DNA of 64,000 bases from Citrifermentans bremense (GTDB lineage: Bacteria > Desulfobacterota > Desulfuromonadia > Geobacterales > Geobacteraceae), in contig NZ_AP023213.1 of assembly GCF_014218275.1 (NCBI RefSeq), positions 3,662,501-3,726,500 on the forward strand. Reading direction: 5' to 3'. Both the position numbers and the translations under genes were made by a program. The notes beneath the pieces were generated by a model that did not search any database, was not told the origin of the DNA, and saw only the letters and a list, made by a program, of their open reading frames with translations. Positions 1 to 7,201 of the stretch are shown here, in pieces (within the stretch, counting starts at the first letter, position 1; every line of letters begins with the position of its first letter).

Positions 1-148
1 AATTCTTTTCAGATTTTTTCAAAGTTGTTTTCCGCTGCAGTCACCGATGAGATTACGAGCTTTACGCTCTCAATCTCAAGCTGCTGACTAACAACAGTTA
101 ACGAACTTCATTCCGGCTTATTCGGTTGCAAAGAACTGTGCTGCGAAG
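1..148 (-). promoter_or_regulatory. putative rRNA operon leader (operon lies beyond left edge)
   Basis: This stretch lies downstream of a near-consensus promoter and has no coding potential. On the minus strand a boxA-like GTTCTTTGCAAC sits at 125-136. It is followed by an imperfect stem-loop: 66-77 pairs with 49-60 with two internal mismatches and a five-base loop. A boxA followed by a stem-loop is the usual layout of an rRNA antitermination leader. I infer that a 16S gene starts just beyond base 1. No 16S sequence is present here, so a tRNA or other stable RNA operon is not excluded. Confidence 0.6.
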
Positions 149-154
149 TCAGAC

Positions 155-183
155 TTTATAGCAAAGACGTTTTTTGCTGTCAA
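155..183 (-). promoter_or_regulatory. strong sigma-70 promoter, rRNA type
   Basis: On the minus strand TTGACA (178-183) and TATAAA (155-160) are exactly 17 bases apart. It points out of the window at base 1, away from tyrS. The boxA-like element starts about 20 bases after the -10, as in rRNA operons. Confidence 0.8.
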
Positions 184-334
184 TGCTTTTTTTCCGACCC
201 GCTGCCGAACAACTGCGTCGTTCGTCAGCGGATGGTGGTTATAACAAAACCCCTCCCCCGCGTCAACGGGTTTGTCGTTTGTTTTTTCCAATGGTGAAAA
301 GGGGCAACTGAGTAGCCATGGAAGCGGCTTTTTA

Positions 335-379
335 TGGACGGTGTGGACCTGGTGGACCCAATGGACGTTATGGACACTT
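335..379. repeat. five tandem 9-base units TGGACNNNN
   Basis: TGGAC begins at 335, 344, 353, 362 and 371, so the period is exactly 9 over five units, with variable bases in the last four positions. On the minus strand the unit reads NNNNGTCCA. It lies downstream of the tyrS terminator, in a gap with no gene. It resembles the 9-base arrays at 34615, 51391 and 58992. Confidence 0.8.
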
Positions 380-394
380 GCAAATGACACACTG

Positions 395-419
395 AAAAGG
401 GCGGCGCTGCGCGCCGCCC
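395..419 (-). terminator. intrinsic terminator of tyrS
   Basis: A perfect 9-bp GC stem (411-419 with 399-407) closes a three-base loop. On the minus strand it is followed by TTTT (395-398). It begins 31 bases past the tyrS stop. Confidence 0.85.
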
Positions 420-449
420 CACTGTTATCGAATACTGTCTTTTTATGGC

Positions 450-1661
450 CTAGGCGAAACGGACCTTGGCGAAGCGACGCTTCCCGACCTGGATGACATA
501 CTCGCCGACACAGGTTATTTCCAGGTTCTCGTCCGACACTTTCTCGCCGTTGATCTTTACGCCGCCGCCCAGGATGGAACGACGCCCCTCACTGTTGGAC
601 TTGGTGAGCTGCGCCTCCGCCAACACCTTGCAAAGCAGAACCTTCTCCCCCTCAGCCTTGAGAGTGAACTCCGGCATGTCCTCCGGGGTCTCGTTGTTCT
701 TGAAACGCTTGACGAAGTTCTCGTCAGCAAGGGTGGCAGCCTCTGCACCGTGGTAGCGCCCTACCATCTCACGGGCCAACTGTTTCTTTGCTTCCATCGG
801 ATGAATGGCCCCTGCCTTCAGGTCAGCCTTGAGTTTCTCGAACTCGACTATGGTGAGATCGCTCAACAGTTCGTAGTAGCGAACCATCAGCTCGTCGGAG
901 ATAGACATGATCTTCCCGTAGATCTCGTCCGCCGGCTCGTTGATGCCGATGTAGTTGCCCAGGGACTTGCTCATCTTGTTCACGCCGTCGAGACCTTCCA
1001 GAAGCGGCATGGTGATGACGCACTGGGGAGCCTGCCCCCACTCCCTCTGCAGTTCGCGCCCAACCAGGAGATTGAACTTTTGATCGGTGCCGCCCAGCTC
1101 GACGTCAGCCTTGAGAGCCACTGAATCGTACCCCTGAACCAGGGGATACATGAACTCGTGGATACTGATGGGAAGCTGGTTGGAGAAACGGTTGCTGAAA
1201 TCTTCACGCTCCAGCATACGGGCGACCGTGTATTTGGAGGCAAGCCCTATCATGTCGGATGCGGAGAGCTTACCGAGCCACTCGGAGTTGAACACCACCT
1301 TGGTCAGCTTGGGATCGAGGATTTTGAAGACCTGCTCCTTGTAGGTCTCCGCGTTCTTCAACACGTCTTCGCGGGTCAAGACCTTGCGGGTTTCCGACTT
1401 GCCAGTGGGATCGCCGATCATCCCGGTGAAGTCGCCGATCAGGAAGTGGACTTCGTGGCCGAGCTTCTGGAACTGACGCATCTTGTGCAACAGCACGGTG
1501 TGCCCCAGATGCAAATCCGGCGCGGTCGGATCGAAACCGGCCTTGATCTTGAGCGGCACGCCGGTCTTGACGGATTTTTCGAGCTTTTCAACCAGCTCCT
1601 TCTCCACCAGAATCTCTACGGCGCCCCTCTTGATTATTTCCATCTGCTCTGCAACGGTCAT
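450..1661 (-). CDS. tyrS: tyrosyl-tRNA synthetase
   Basis: Charges tRNA-Tyr with tyrosine in the cytoplasm (class I aminoacyl-tRNA synthetase). The class I signature is HLGH near residue 51, in the context [12 protein letters not shown], and KMSKS lies near residue 232. The C-terminal ~65 residues form an S4-like RNA-binding domain ([14 protein letters not shown]). The length of 403 residues is usual for the TyrZ-like subfamily. A GTG lies one codon upstream; I chose ATG at 1661 because GGAGG is 7 bases before it. The gene is last in the run ftsY-zapA-6S-ygfA-rny-ymdB-tyrS and ends at a clear terminator. No T-box leader is visible in the 100-base gap upstream. Confidence 0.96.
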   Translation of the reverse strand: MTVAEQMEIIKRGAVEILVEKELVEKLEKSVKTGVPLKIKAGFDPTAPDLHLGHTVLLHKMRQFQKLGHEVHFLIGDFTGMIGDPTGKSETRKVLTREDVLKNAETYKEQVFKILDPKLTKVVFNSEWLGKLSASDMIGLASKYTVARMLEREDFSNRFSNQLPISIHEFMYPLVQGYDSVALKADVELGGTDQKFNLLVGRELQREWGQAPQCVITMPLLEGLDGVNKMSKSLGNYIGINEPADEIYGKIMSISDELMVRYYELLSDLTIVEFEKLKADLKAGAIHPMEAKKQLAREMVGRYHGAEAATLADENFVKRFKNNETPEDMPEFTLKAEGEKVLLCKVLAEAQLTKSNSEGRRSILGGGVKINGEKVSDENLEITCVGEYVIQVGKRRFAKVRFA

Positions 1662-1762
1662 CACTTTCCCTCCAAAGTTATTTCAAAAAACCCTCACCCT
1701 GTCCCTCTCCCGCCGGGGACGCGTTGGCCGCGGCCGCGTGTCCAAGAGCAGGATTGCCCCCT

Positions 1763-2551
1763 CTACCCGCAAGGGATGTTGATTCTCTCGATACCCAGGG
1801 CCAGGCCGGTTTTCTCGTCTACCTCGATGGCGACGGCGTTGATGCGGATGTCCTTTTTCGCCACCTCGAACTTCGAGGGACGCTGGCTCACGAACTTCAG
1901 AATCGCTTCTTCCTTTTTCACGCCGATCACCGAATCGAAGGCCCCGGTCATGCCGGCGTCGGTCATGTAGGCGGTTCCGGCAGTAAGGATGCGCTCGTCC
2001 GCGGTCTGCACATGGGTGTGGGTGCCGATGACGGCCGACACGCGGCCGTCGAGGTACCACCCTAGGGAAACCTTCTCGCTGGTCGCCTCGGCGTGAAAGT
2101 CAACCAGGATGACCGCCGTCTCTTCCTTCAGTTTAGCTATCTCTCGATCGGCGCAACGGAAGGGACAGTCGAGATTGTTCATGAAGACGCGCCCCTCGAG
2201 GTTCAGAATGCCGACCTTCACTCCACCCGGGGTCTTGACGATGGTAGTTCCCCTGCCGGGGGTCCCCTCGGGGTAGTTTGCCGGACGCACGATCCGCTCT
2301 TCCCTCTTGATGTACTCGAGCGCGTCCTTCTTGTCCCAGATGTGGTTCCCGGAGGTAATCATCTGGACGCCGCACTTGAACATATCCTGGGCGGTCTCCT
2401 CGGTCAGACCAAACCCGCCTGCCGCGTTCTCGCCGTTGGCGATGACCAAATCGACCATGTGGCGGTCCACGATCCGGTGCAATTCACGGGAGAGGGCCTC
2501 GCGCCCCGGCTTCCCGATGACGTCACCGATGAAGAGAAGCTTAACGGGCAT
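1763..2551 (-). CDS. ymdB: YmdB-family metallophosphoesterase
   Basis: Two-metal phosphoesterase of the TIGR00282/YmdB family; Bacillus members hydrolyse 2',3'- and 3',5'-cyclic nucleotides. Metal-site motifs are visible: GDVIGKPGR at the N terminus, [10 protein letters not shown] near residue 40, GNHIWD near 68, and [13 protein letters not shown] near 175-187. The 262-residue length is normal. Its first 11 bases overlap the 3' end of rny in another frame, so the two are probably translationally coupled. The same rny-ymdB pair occurs in many bacteria, which suggests a shared role in RNA turnover or signalling. The 101-base gap to tyrS is GC-rich and holds no convincing terminator. Confidence 0.93.
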   Translation of the reverse strand: MPVKLLFIGDVIGKPGREALSRELHRIVDRHMVDLVIANGENAAGGFGLTEETAQDMFKCGVQMITSGNHIWDKKDALEYIKREERIVRPANYPEGTPGRGTTIVKTPGGVKVGILNLEGRVFMNNLDCPFRCADREIAKLKEETAVILVDFHAEATSEKVSLGWYLDGRVSAVIGTHTHVQTADERILTAGTAYMTDAGMTGAFDSVIGVKKEEAILKFVSQRPSKFEVAKKDIRINAVAIEVDEKTGLALGIERINIPCG

Positions 2552-4142
2552 ATTCGGTGGCCCTGGTTTCCCTGATCACGTTCACCTTGATCTGACCCGG
2601 ATAGGTCATCTCGGTCTCGATCTTCTTGGCAATGTCCTTGGCCAAAACCAGCGCACGGTCGTCGGTCACCTGCTCGCTGGAGACCATGACACGGATCTCG
2701 CGGCCAGCCTGAATGGCGAAGGAGGTCAGGACACCGTCGAACGAGGTGGCGATCCTCTCCAGGTCGTCCAGACGCTTCACGTAGGTTTCCATCATCTCGC
2801 GACGGGCACCGGGGCGGGCTCCGGAGAGCGCGTCCGCTGCCTGTACCAGGACGGCGAGCACCGTGGCCGGCTTCTCGTCCTCGTGGTGCGCCATGATCGC
2901 GTGCACGATCTTCGGGGACTCGCCGTACTTCTTGGCGATGTCGGCGCCGATGACGGCGTGTGAGCCTTCCACCTCGTGGTCGACCGCCTTGCCGAGGTCG
3001 TGCAGAAGGCCGGCCCTTTTGGCCTGCTTCACGTTGATGCCGAGCTCGGCGGCCATGATGCCGCAGAGGAAGGCTACTTCCAGCGAGTGCTGGTAGACGT
3101 TTTGGCTGTAGGAGGTGCGGTACTTGAGCCTGCCGATCAGCTTGAGGATCTCGGGGTGAATGCCGTGCACGCCCAGATCGAAGGCAGCCTGCTCGCCTGC
3201 TTCCTTCATCGCCTGCTCGATTTCCTCCTGGGACTTGGCGACTACCTCTTCGATGCGGCCCGGGTGGATCCTGCCGTCGGCGATCAGTTTCTGCAGCGAA
3301 AGCTTCGCGACTTCCCTTCTGACCGGGTTGAACCCGGAGAGGATGACCGCCTCAGGCGTATCGTCGATGATGAGGTCGATGCCGGTTGCCGCCTCAAGCG
3401 CCCGGATGTTGCGTCCTTCACGGCCGATGATGCGCCCCTTCATCTCGTCGGAGGGGAGGGTCACCACCGAAACGCTCCGCTCGGCGACGTACTCGCCGGC
3501 GTAGCGCTGCATGGCAAGGGCGAGAACCTCCTTCGCCTTCTTGTCCGCAGTCTCCCTGGCCTCCTCCTCCATCGCCTTGATCAGCTTGGCGACGTCGAGC
3601 TTGGCCTCGTCCTCCATGGAGTCCATGAGGAACTTCTTCGCCTCGGCGGCGGTCATGCCGGCGATCTGCTCCAGCTTCGCCTTCTGCTCGCCGACCAGCG
3701 CGTCGAGCCTTTCCTCCTTCTGCCCGAGCGCCTGCTCTTTGGTGACCAGGGACTGCTCGCGAACGGCCAGCGCCTGTTCCCGCTTCAGGAAGTCCGCGTC
3801 ACGCTGGTCAAAGAGATTGGTCTTCTTGTCGAGGTTCTCTTCTTTTTGCTGCAGCCTCTTCTCGAGAGCCTGGAGATCACGGCGTTTCTCCCGCGTTTCC
3901 TGCTCGAACTGCTTCTCCAGCTCTTCTTTTGCCTGGTATACCGCGTCCTTTGCCTGGACCGCGGCCTCCATGGCCATCACTTCAGTCTGACGCTTGGCGT
4001 CCTCGATCATCTTGGCGGCGAGCGTCTCGGCATCGGACACCAGGGAGTTGGATAGTTTTTTGCGCAGCACGTTCCCAATCGCGTAACCGATACCGGCCGC
4101 TACAAGAACGAGGATTATGGTTATCGTAATGTCAATACTCAC
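2541..4142 (-). CDS. rny: ribonuclease Y
   Basis: Membrane-anchored endoribonuclease that starts mRNA decay. Domains in order: one transmembrane helix (residues ~5-25, [17 protein letters not shown]), a long charged coiled coil (~30-205), a KH domain with [11 protein letters not shown] (~235-250), and an HD domain with [12 protein letters not shown] (~375). The length of 533 is slightly above the usual 510-520 because of the coiled coil. The start is GTG, with GAGGGGGA 8 bases upstream; the ygfA stop lies 2 bases before it. It overlaps ymdB downstream. Confidence 0.95.
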   Translation of the reverse strand: MSIDITITIILVLVAAGIGYAIGNVLRKKLSNSLVSDAETLAAKMIEDAKRQTEVMAMEAAVQAKDAVYQAKEELEKQFEQETREKRRDLQALEKRLQQKEENLDKKTNLFDQRDADFLKREQALAVREQSLVTKEQALGQKEERLDALVGEQKAKLEQIAGMTAAEAKKFLMDSMEDEAKLDVAKLIKAMEEEARETADKKAKEVLALAMQRYAGEYVAERSVSVVTLPSDEMKGRIIGREGRNIRALEAATGIDLIIDDTPEAVILSGFNPVRREVAKLSLQKLIADGRIHPGRIEEVVAKSQEEIEQAMKEAGEQAAFDLGVHGIHPEILKLIGRLKYRTSYSQNVYQHSLEVAFLCGIMAAELGINVKQAKRAGLLHDLGKAVDHEVEGSHAVIGADIAKKYGESPKIVHAIMAHHEDEKPATVLAVLVQAADALSGARPGARREMMETYVKRLDDLERIATSFDGVLTSFAIQAGREIRVMVSSEQVTDDRALVLAKDIAKKIETEMTYPGQIKVNVIRETRATEYAR

Positions 4143-4144
4143 TG

Positions 4145-4720
4145 TTATTCCCCCTCACATATATTTTTATTAACGCGAACCACCTGAAGCTCAGTGACGA
4201 TGAAGTCCATCGTCACATCGTGCGGTTCGCCGGCTATCTCTTCAACCAGCTGAAAATCGTAACAAAACGCCACCAGCCTGCCGCTTCTTTCCAGCCGGTG
4301 CAGCGACCGGTCGTAGAACCCCTTGCCGTAGCCGATGCGCCTACCGCAAAGGTCGAAGGCAACACCGGGAACCACGATGAGGTCGGCGCTTGCAGGATCT
4401 ACAGCTTGTCCCTGAGGCTCCAGTATCCCAAACTTGCCTGGAACCAGTCGGTCCAGCGCGCAGACCCTGCGAAATTCAAGATCATCGCCTACGACAGCCG
4501 GGTAGAGGAGCGTCTTCCCCGAGGTGAGCGCCGCCATGGCAACGGCGTCAGTCTCGACCTCGTGGTGGATCGGGGCATAAAGCGCCACCACCTTGGCGGC
4601 TTCGAACTCCGGAAGTCCGAGGAAGCGCTGGTGCAAAGCGAAGCTCAGGCTCGCCACCTGCTGCCGCGTCAATTCGCGCCTGCGGGCGAGAGTCGCGGCT
4701 CTAAGGCTGCGTTTGGGCAT
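4145..4720 (-). CDS. ygfA: 5-formyltetrahydrofolate cyclo-ligase
   Basis: Converts 5-formyl-THF to 5,10-methenyl-THF using ATP (one-carbon metabolism). The family signature [15 protein letters not shown] lies near residues 126-140, and an N-terminal [15 protein letters not shown] helix begins the protein. I start at ATG 4720 (191 residues); an in-frame TTG at 4744 would add eight residues of weak character. The ribosome-binding site is poor for either start. The gene lies directly downstream of 6S RNA, the arrangement that is conserved across many proteobacteria, where the two are co-transcribed. Confidence 0.92.
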   Translation of the reverse strand: MPKRSLRAATLARRRELTRQQVASLSFALHQRFLGLPEFEAAKVVALYAPIHHEVETDAVAMAALTSGKTLLYPAVVGDDLEFRRVCALDRLVPGKFGILEPQGQAVDPASADLIVVPGVAFDLCGRRIGYGKGFYDRSLHRLERSGRLVAFCYDFQLVEEIAGEPHDVTMDFIVTELQVVRVNKNICEGE

Positions 4721-4824
4721 AACTTTTCTTATCCGTAGAGACAAAAAGGCAGACGGCAGGCGCCGTCCTGAAGACAGGTACTCTTGGTGGGGGACGCGGA
4801 TGGTGTTACGGGTGCTGCGATGAC

Positions 4825-5005
4825 AGGTAAGATAGAAAGGGCCGCGTTCAAGTGAAGCGCCATTGAACTTGTATATATTGCAGCCATTAACCTCAGGACA
4901 TGCTGCTAAACGTCTTTAGGCTACTATCAACAAACACGGGGCAGGGAACATAGGACCCCGCGCAGGTTCTGGCAAAGCTGTGCAACCGTACAACCTATCT
5001 GCTAT
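4825..5005 (-). ncRNA. ssrS: 6S RNA (sigma-70 holoenzyme regulator)
   Basis: The ~315-base gap between zapA and ygfA has no ORF, and zapA-ssrS-ygfA is the classic location of 6S RNA. On the minus strand AGATAG near the 5' side (4997-5002) can pair with CTATCT near the 3' side (4831-4836), closing a ~175-nt RNA of the expected size. A GTTCAA...TTGAAC hairpin lies in the 3' half, at the place where E. coli 6S has its TTGAAC/GTTCAAG hairpin. The ends are approximate. A covariance search with the 6S model would settle it. Confidence 0.72.
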
Positions 5006-5036
5006 ATGTTTAATCTCCCGCAAGAGACCTGAAACT

Positions 5037-5318
5037 CTAAACCTTCTGCCGATCCAATCGTTCGATGAGTCCGGCGATCCGCTCATTGCTGTTGCGCCGT
5101 TCTTCCGCCAGCTCGTTTTGTGCGCCCAGGAGAGCCTCGGCAAGATTCATCAGTGCCAAGATCACTACCACCTGAGTGTCGCCGCCACTTACCGCGGCTT
5201 CCGCTTCAGCCAATTTATCATTAACAAGCGCCTCGACCTGCGCCACATGCTCGGGGGCGGAAACGCTCTTTACCTGGAGATCCCTCCCCAGAACCCTTAT
5301 GCTGTGTGTCGAGATCAA
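5037..5318 (-). CDS. zapA: cell division protein ZapA
   Basis: FtsZ-associated protein that bundles protofilaments at midcell. The N-terminal globular part contains IRVLGRDLQVKS and the PEHVAQVEALVNDKL helix; a C-terminal coiled coil runs from ~50 to the end (LGAQNELAEERRNSNERI). I start at TTG 5318, giving 93 residues: the family begins with this strand, and AAGGGG lies 11 bases upstream. A longer frame reaching 5357 would run into the preceding gene. It starts 4 bases after the ZapB-like stop and precedes 6S RNA. Confidence 0.9.
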   Translation of the reverse strand: MISTHSIRVLGRDLQVKSVSAPEHVAQVEALVNDKLAEAEAAVSGGDTQVVVILALMNLAEALLGAQNELAEERRNSNERIAGLIERLDRQKV

Positions 5319-5322
5319 GCTG

Positions 5323-5499
5323 TCAGACCCCTTCCAACTTCTTGAGAATGGAATCAATTCGGGATTTGAACCCGGCCCTCTCTTCGCTAAGCCGGAAGTT
5401 CTCCTCTTTCAGCCTGACGTTTTCGAGCTTCAACTCGGCAACGACATTCATTAGAGAGACTACCCGTTCCTCCAGCTTATTAAACAAGTCGTTACTCAT
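5323..5499 (-). CDS. ZapB-like short coiled-coil protein
   Basis: This 58-residue ORF starts at ATG 5499 with AGGTG 7 bases upstream and stops 4 bases before zapA. The translation is nearly all heptad-like (ELKLENVRLKEENFRLSEER), with a short non-helical N terminus. Size, coiled-coil character and direct pairing with zapA fit a ZapB or cell-division coiled-coil protein that works with ZapA and FtsZ. The name is inference from context; short coiled coils cannot be assigned by sequence alone. It is easily missed because of its length. Confidence 0.78.
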   Translation of the reverse strand: MSNDLFNKLEERVVSLMNVVAELKLENVRLKEENFRLSEERAGFKSRIDSILKKLEGV

Positions 5500-5554
5500 T
5501 ATTTCACCTTTTGCGGCGAAATCTTATGCAATAAGTACTCAAAAGTCAAGGCAA

Positions 5555-6784
5555 TTATTGGAAAAGAGCCTCCACGAACTGGGCCGGGTCGAACTCCCGG
5601 AGATCCTCTACCGACTCTCCTACGCCAATGAACCGAACCGGAAGCGCGTACTCATTACTCACCGCGACCACGACGCCACCCTTGGCGCTGCCGTCGAGTT
5701 TGGTCAGAACCACGCCGGAGACGAAAGCGGCCTCCTTGAAGAGCTTCGCCTGGGACAGGGCGTTCTGCCCTGTGGCGGCATCAAGAACCAAAAGCGTCTC
5801 GTGCGGGGCGTCCGGAATCTCGCGGGTTAGCACCCGGCGGATCTTCTTCATCTCCTCCATCAGGTTAACCTTGGTGTGCATGCGCCCGGCGGTGTCTATG
5901 ATGAGAACGTCGGTGCCGCGCGCGACGGCCGCCTTGCAGGCATCGAAGACGACGGCGGAAGGATCCGCCCCCTCCTTGTGGCGCACGATGTCGGCGCCCA
6001 CGCGCTGCGACCACAGCTCGAGCTGCTCCGCGGCTGCGGCACGGAACGTGTCCGCCGCGGCGAGGAGAACCTTCTTCCCCTCCCCTGCGTAGCGGGCGGC
6101 GAGCTTCCCGATGGTCGTGGTCTTGCCGACGCCGTTCACCCCGATGACGAGAATCACGAACGGCTTCTTGTCGGTCACCACCAGCGGCGCGGCATGGGCC
6201 ATCAGGCGCAGCTGGATTTCCTCCTTCAAGGCCTTTTTCAAGGCGTCACCGTCCTGCAGTTCATCCCGCTTGAGGCGCTGCTCCAGGGTACGGATCAGGT
6301 CCACGGTGGTCTTCACCCCCAGGTCCGCAGTGATCAGGATCTCCTCGAGCTCCTCCAGGGTGTCCGTATCGATCTGCTTCTTGCCCAAAAGCAGCGTATC
6401 CATACGACCGACGATGCTCTCATGGGTCTTGCTCAGGCTTTTTTTCAGACGCTCGAAGAAGCTGGGCTTAACTGCCTCCGGCTCGGGGAGAGGCTGCACC
6501 GCGACCGCGGGTTCATGCCACGCGGGGCGCGGCGCCGGTGCAGGGGGCTCAACCCATGGAGAGCGCGATGGCTCAGCCGATGCGGGTGCCTCGGACGGTG
6601 CAGCCTGCGCGACCTGCTCCTGCTGCGGGGGGGGGACCGGCGCCTGCAGCTCCTCGGACTCCGGCGCCTGGCCAGGCTCGCCTTCCTGCCTCGCTTCATT
6701 CTCAGAGGGAGCAGGTTCCTCGACCGGCCCCACCCCGAGTTTCTTCAGCAGTCCTTTGAAAAAGCCCTTGTTTTCCTCGGCCAT
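5555..6784 (-). CDS. ftsY: signal recognition particle receptor FtsY
   Basis: SRP-receptor GTPase that delivers ribosome-nascent chain complexes to SecYEG at the membrane. The N-terminal ~110 residues are an acidic, Pro/Ala/Glu-rich A domain. The NG domain follows: GVNGVGKTTTIGKL (G1), AADTFRAAAAEQL (G2), DTAGRMHTK (G3), TKLDGSAKGG (G4), and FIGVGESVEDLREF near the end. ATG 6784 overlaps the upstream TGA as TGATG, with AAGGAG 8 bases before, implying coupling to the roadblock gene. A TTG one codon upstream is possible. Confidence 0.96.
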   Translation of the reverse strand: MAEENKGFFKGLLKKLGVGPVEEPAPSENEARQEGEPGQAPESEELQAPVPPPQQEQVAQAAPSEAPASAEPSRSPWVEPPAPAPRPAWHEPAVAVQPLPEPEAVKPSFFERLKKSLSKTHESIVGRMDTLLLGKKQIDTDTLEELEEILITADLGVKTTVDLIRTLEQRLKRDELQDGDALKKALKEEIQLRLMAHAAPLVVTDKKPFVILVIGVNGVGKTTTIGKLAARYAGEGKKVLLAAADTFRAAAAEQLELWSQRVGADIVRHKEGADPSAVVFDACKAAVARGTDVLIIDTAGRMHTKVNLMEEMKKIRRVLTREIPDAPHETLLVLDAATGQNALSQAKLFKEAAFVSGVVLTKLDGSAKGGVVVAVSNEYALPVRFIGVGESVEDLREFDPAQFVEALFQ

Positions 6785-7143
6785 CAATAGATCTCCTTAT
6801 GCAAAAGCGCGGCGGTCTCCCGGAACTTGTTGAGCGCCAGGAGCGGCAGTGCGTTTCTGTTCATGGTCATGACCAGGGCGTAGTCGTCCCCCACCGCCCC
6901 CACTATCACGTGCTGCTGGTCCGTCGTAATCACGCTTTGCTGCACCGGCCCCGTTTCGTATTTGTGGTGCAGCCCCTTGAAATGAGTCAGCAAGATACCC
7001 CAGTGCGCGGCGGCCACCTTGATCTCGAAAGCGTCGCCGTCGGTGTGCTGCTCCACGGCCTCTCCCTCCCAATCCGCAAGGATAGCCCCGCTAGCACCCG
7101 GCACAGCCTCGACCAGTGAAGTCAACAGTCTCTTGAACGGCAC
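6784..7143 (-). CDS. roadblock/LC7-domain protein
   Basis: A 119-residue single-domain protein of the roadblock/LC7 (MglB-like) superfamily: an N-terminal helix (RLLTSLVEAVPGASGAILAD), a five-stranded core, and a final helix (LALNKFRETAALLHKEI). Such proteins usually act as homodimers that stimulate or bind small Ras-like GTPases. No MglA-type GTPase is nearby. The stop overlaps the ftsY start, so it is co-translated with the SRP-receptor GTPase and sits 58 bases after smc. The family call rests on pattern and size; the role is unknown. Confidence 0.78.
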   Translation of the reverse strand: MPFKRLLTSLVEAVPGASGAILADWEGEAVEQHTDGDAFEIKVAAAHWGILLTHFKGLHHKYETGPVQQSVITTDQQHVIVGAVGDDYALVMTMNRNALPLLALNKFRETAALLHKEIY

Positions 7144-7201
7144 GTCAAGCTCCTACGTCAAATAAGATAGGGTTCAAGCCAGAGGACGCCTTCGGGGGTG
7201 G

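Noticed and set aside
1683-1740. Terminator or dispersed repeat in the ymdB-tyrS gap
   Set aside because: There is GC-rich dyad symmetry and a run of T on the minus strand, but they are about 24 bases apart and the stem is broken; not convincing as a terminator.
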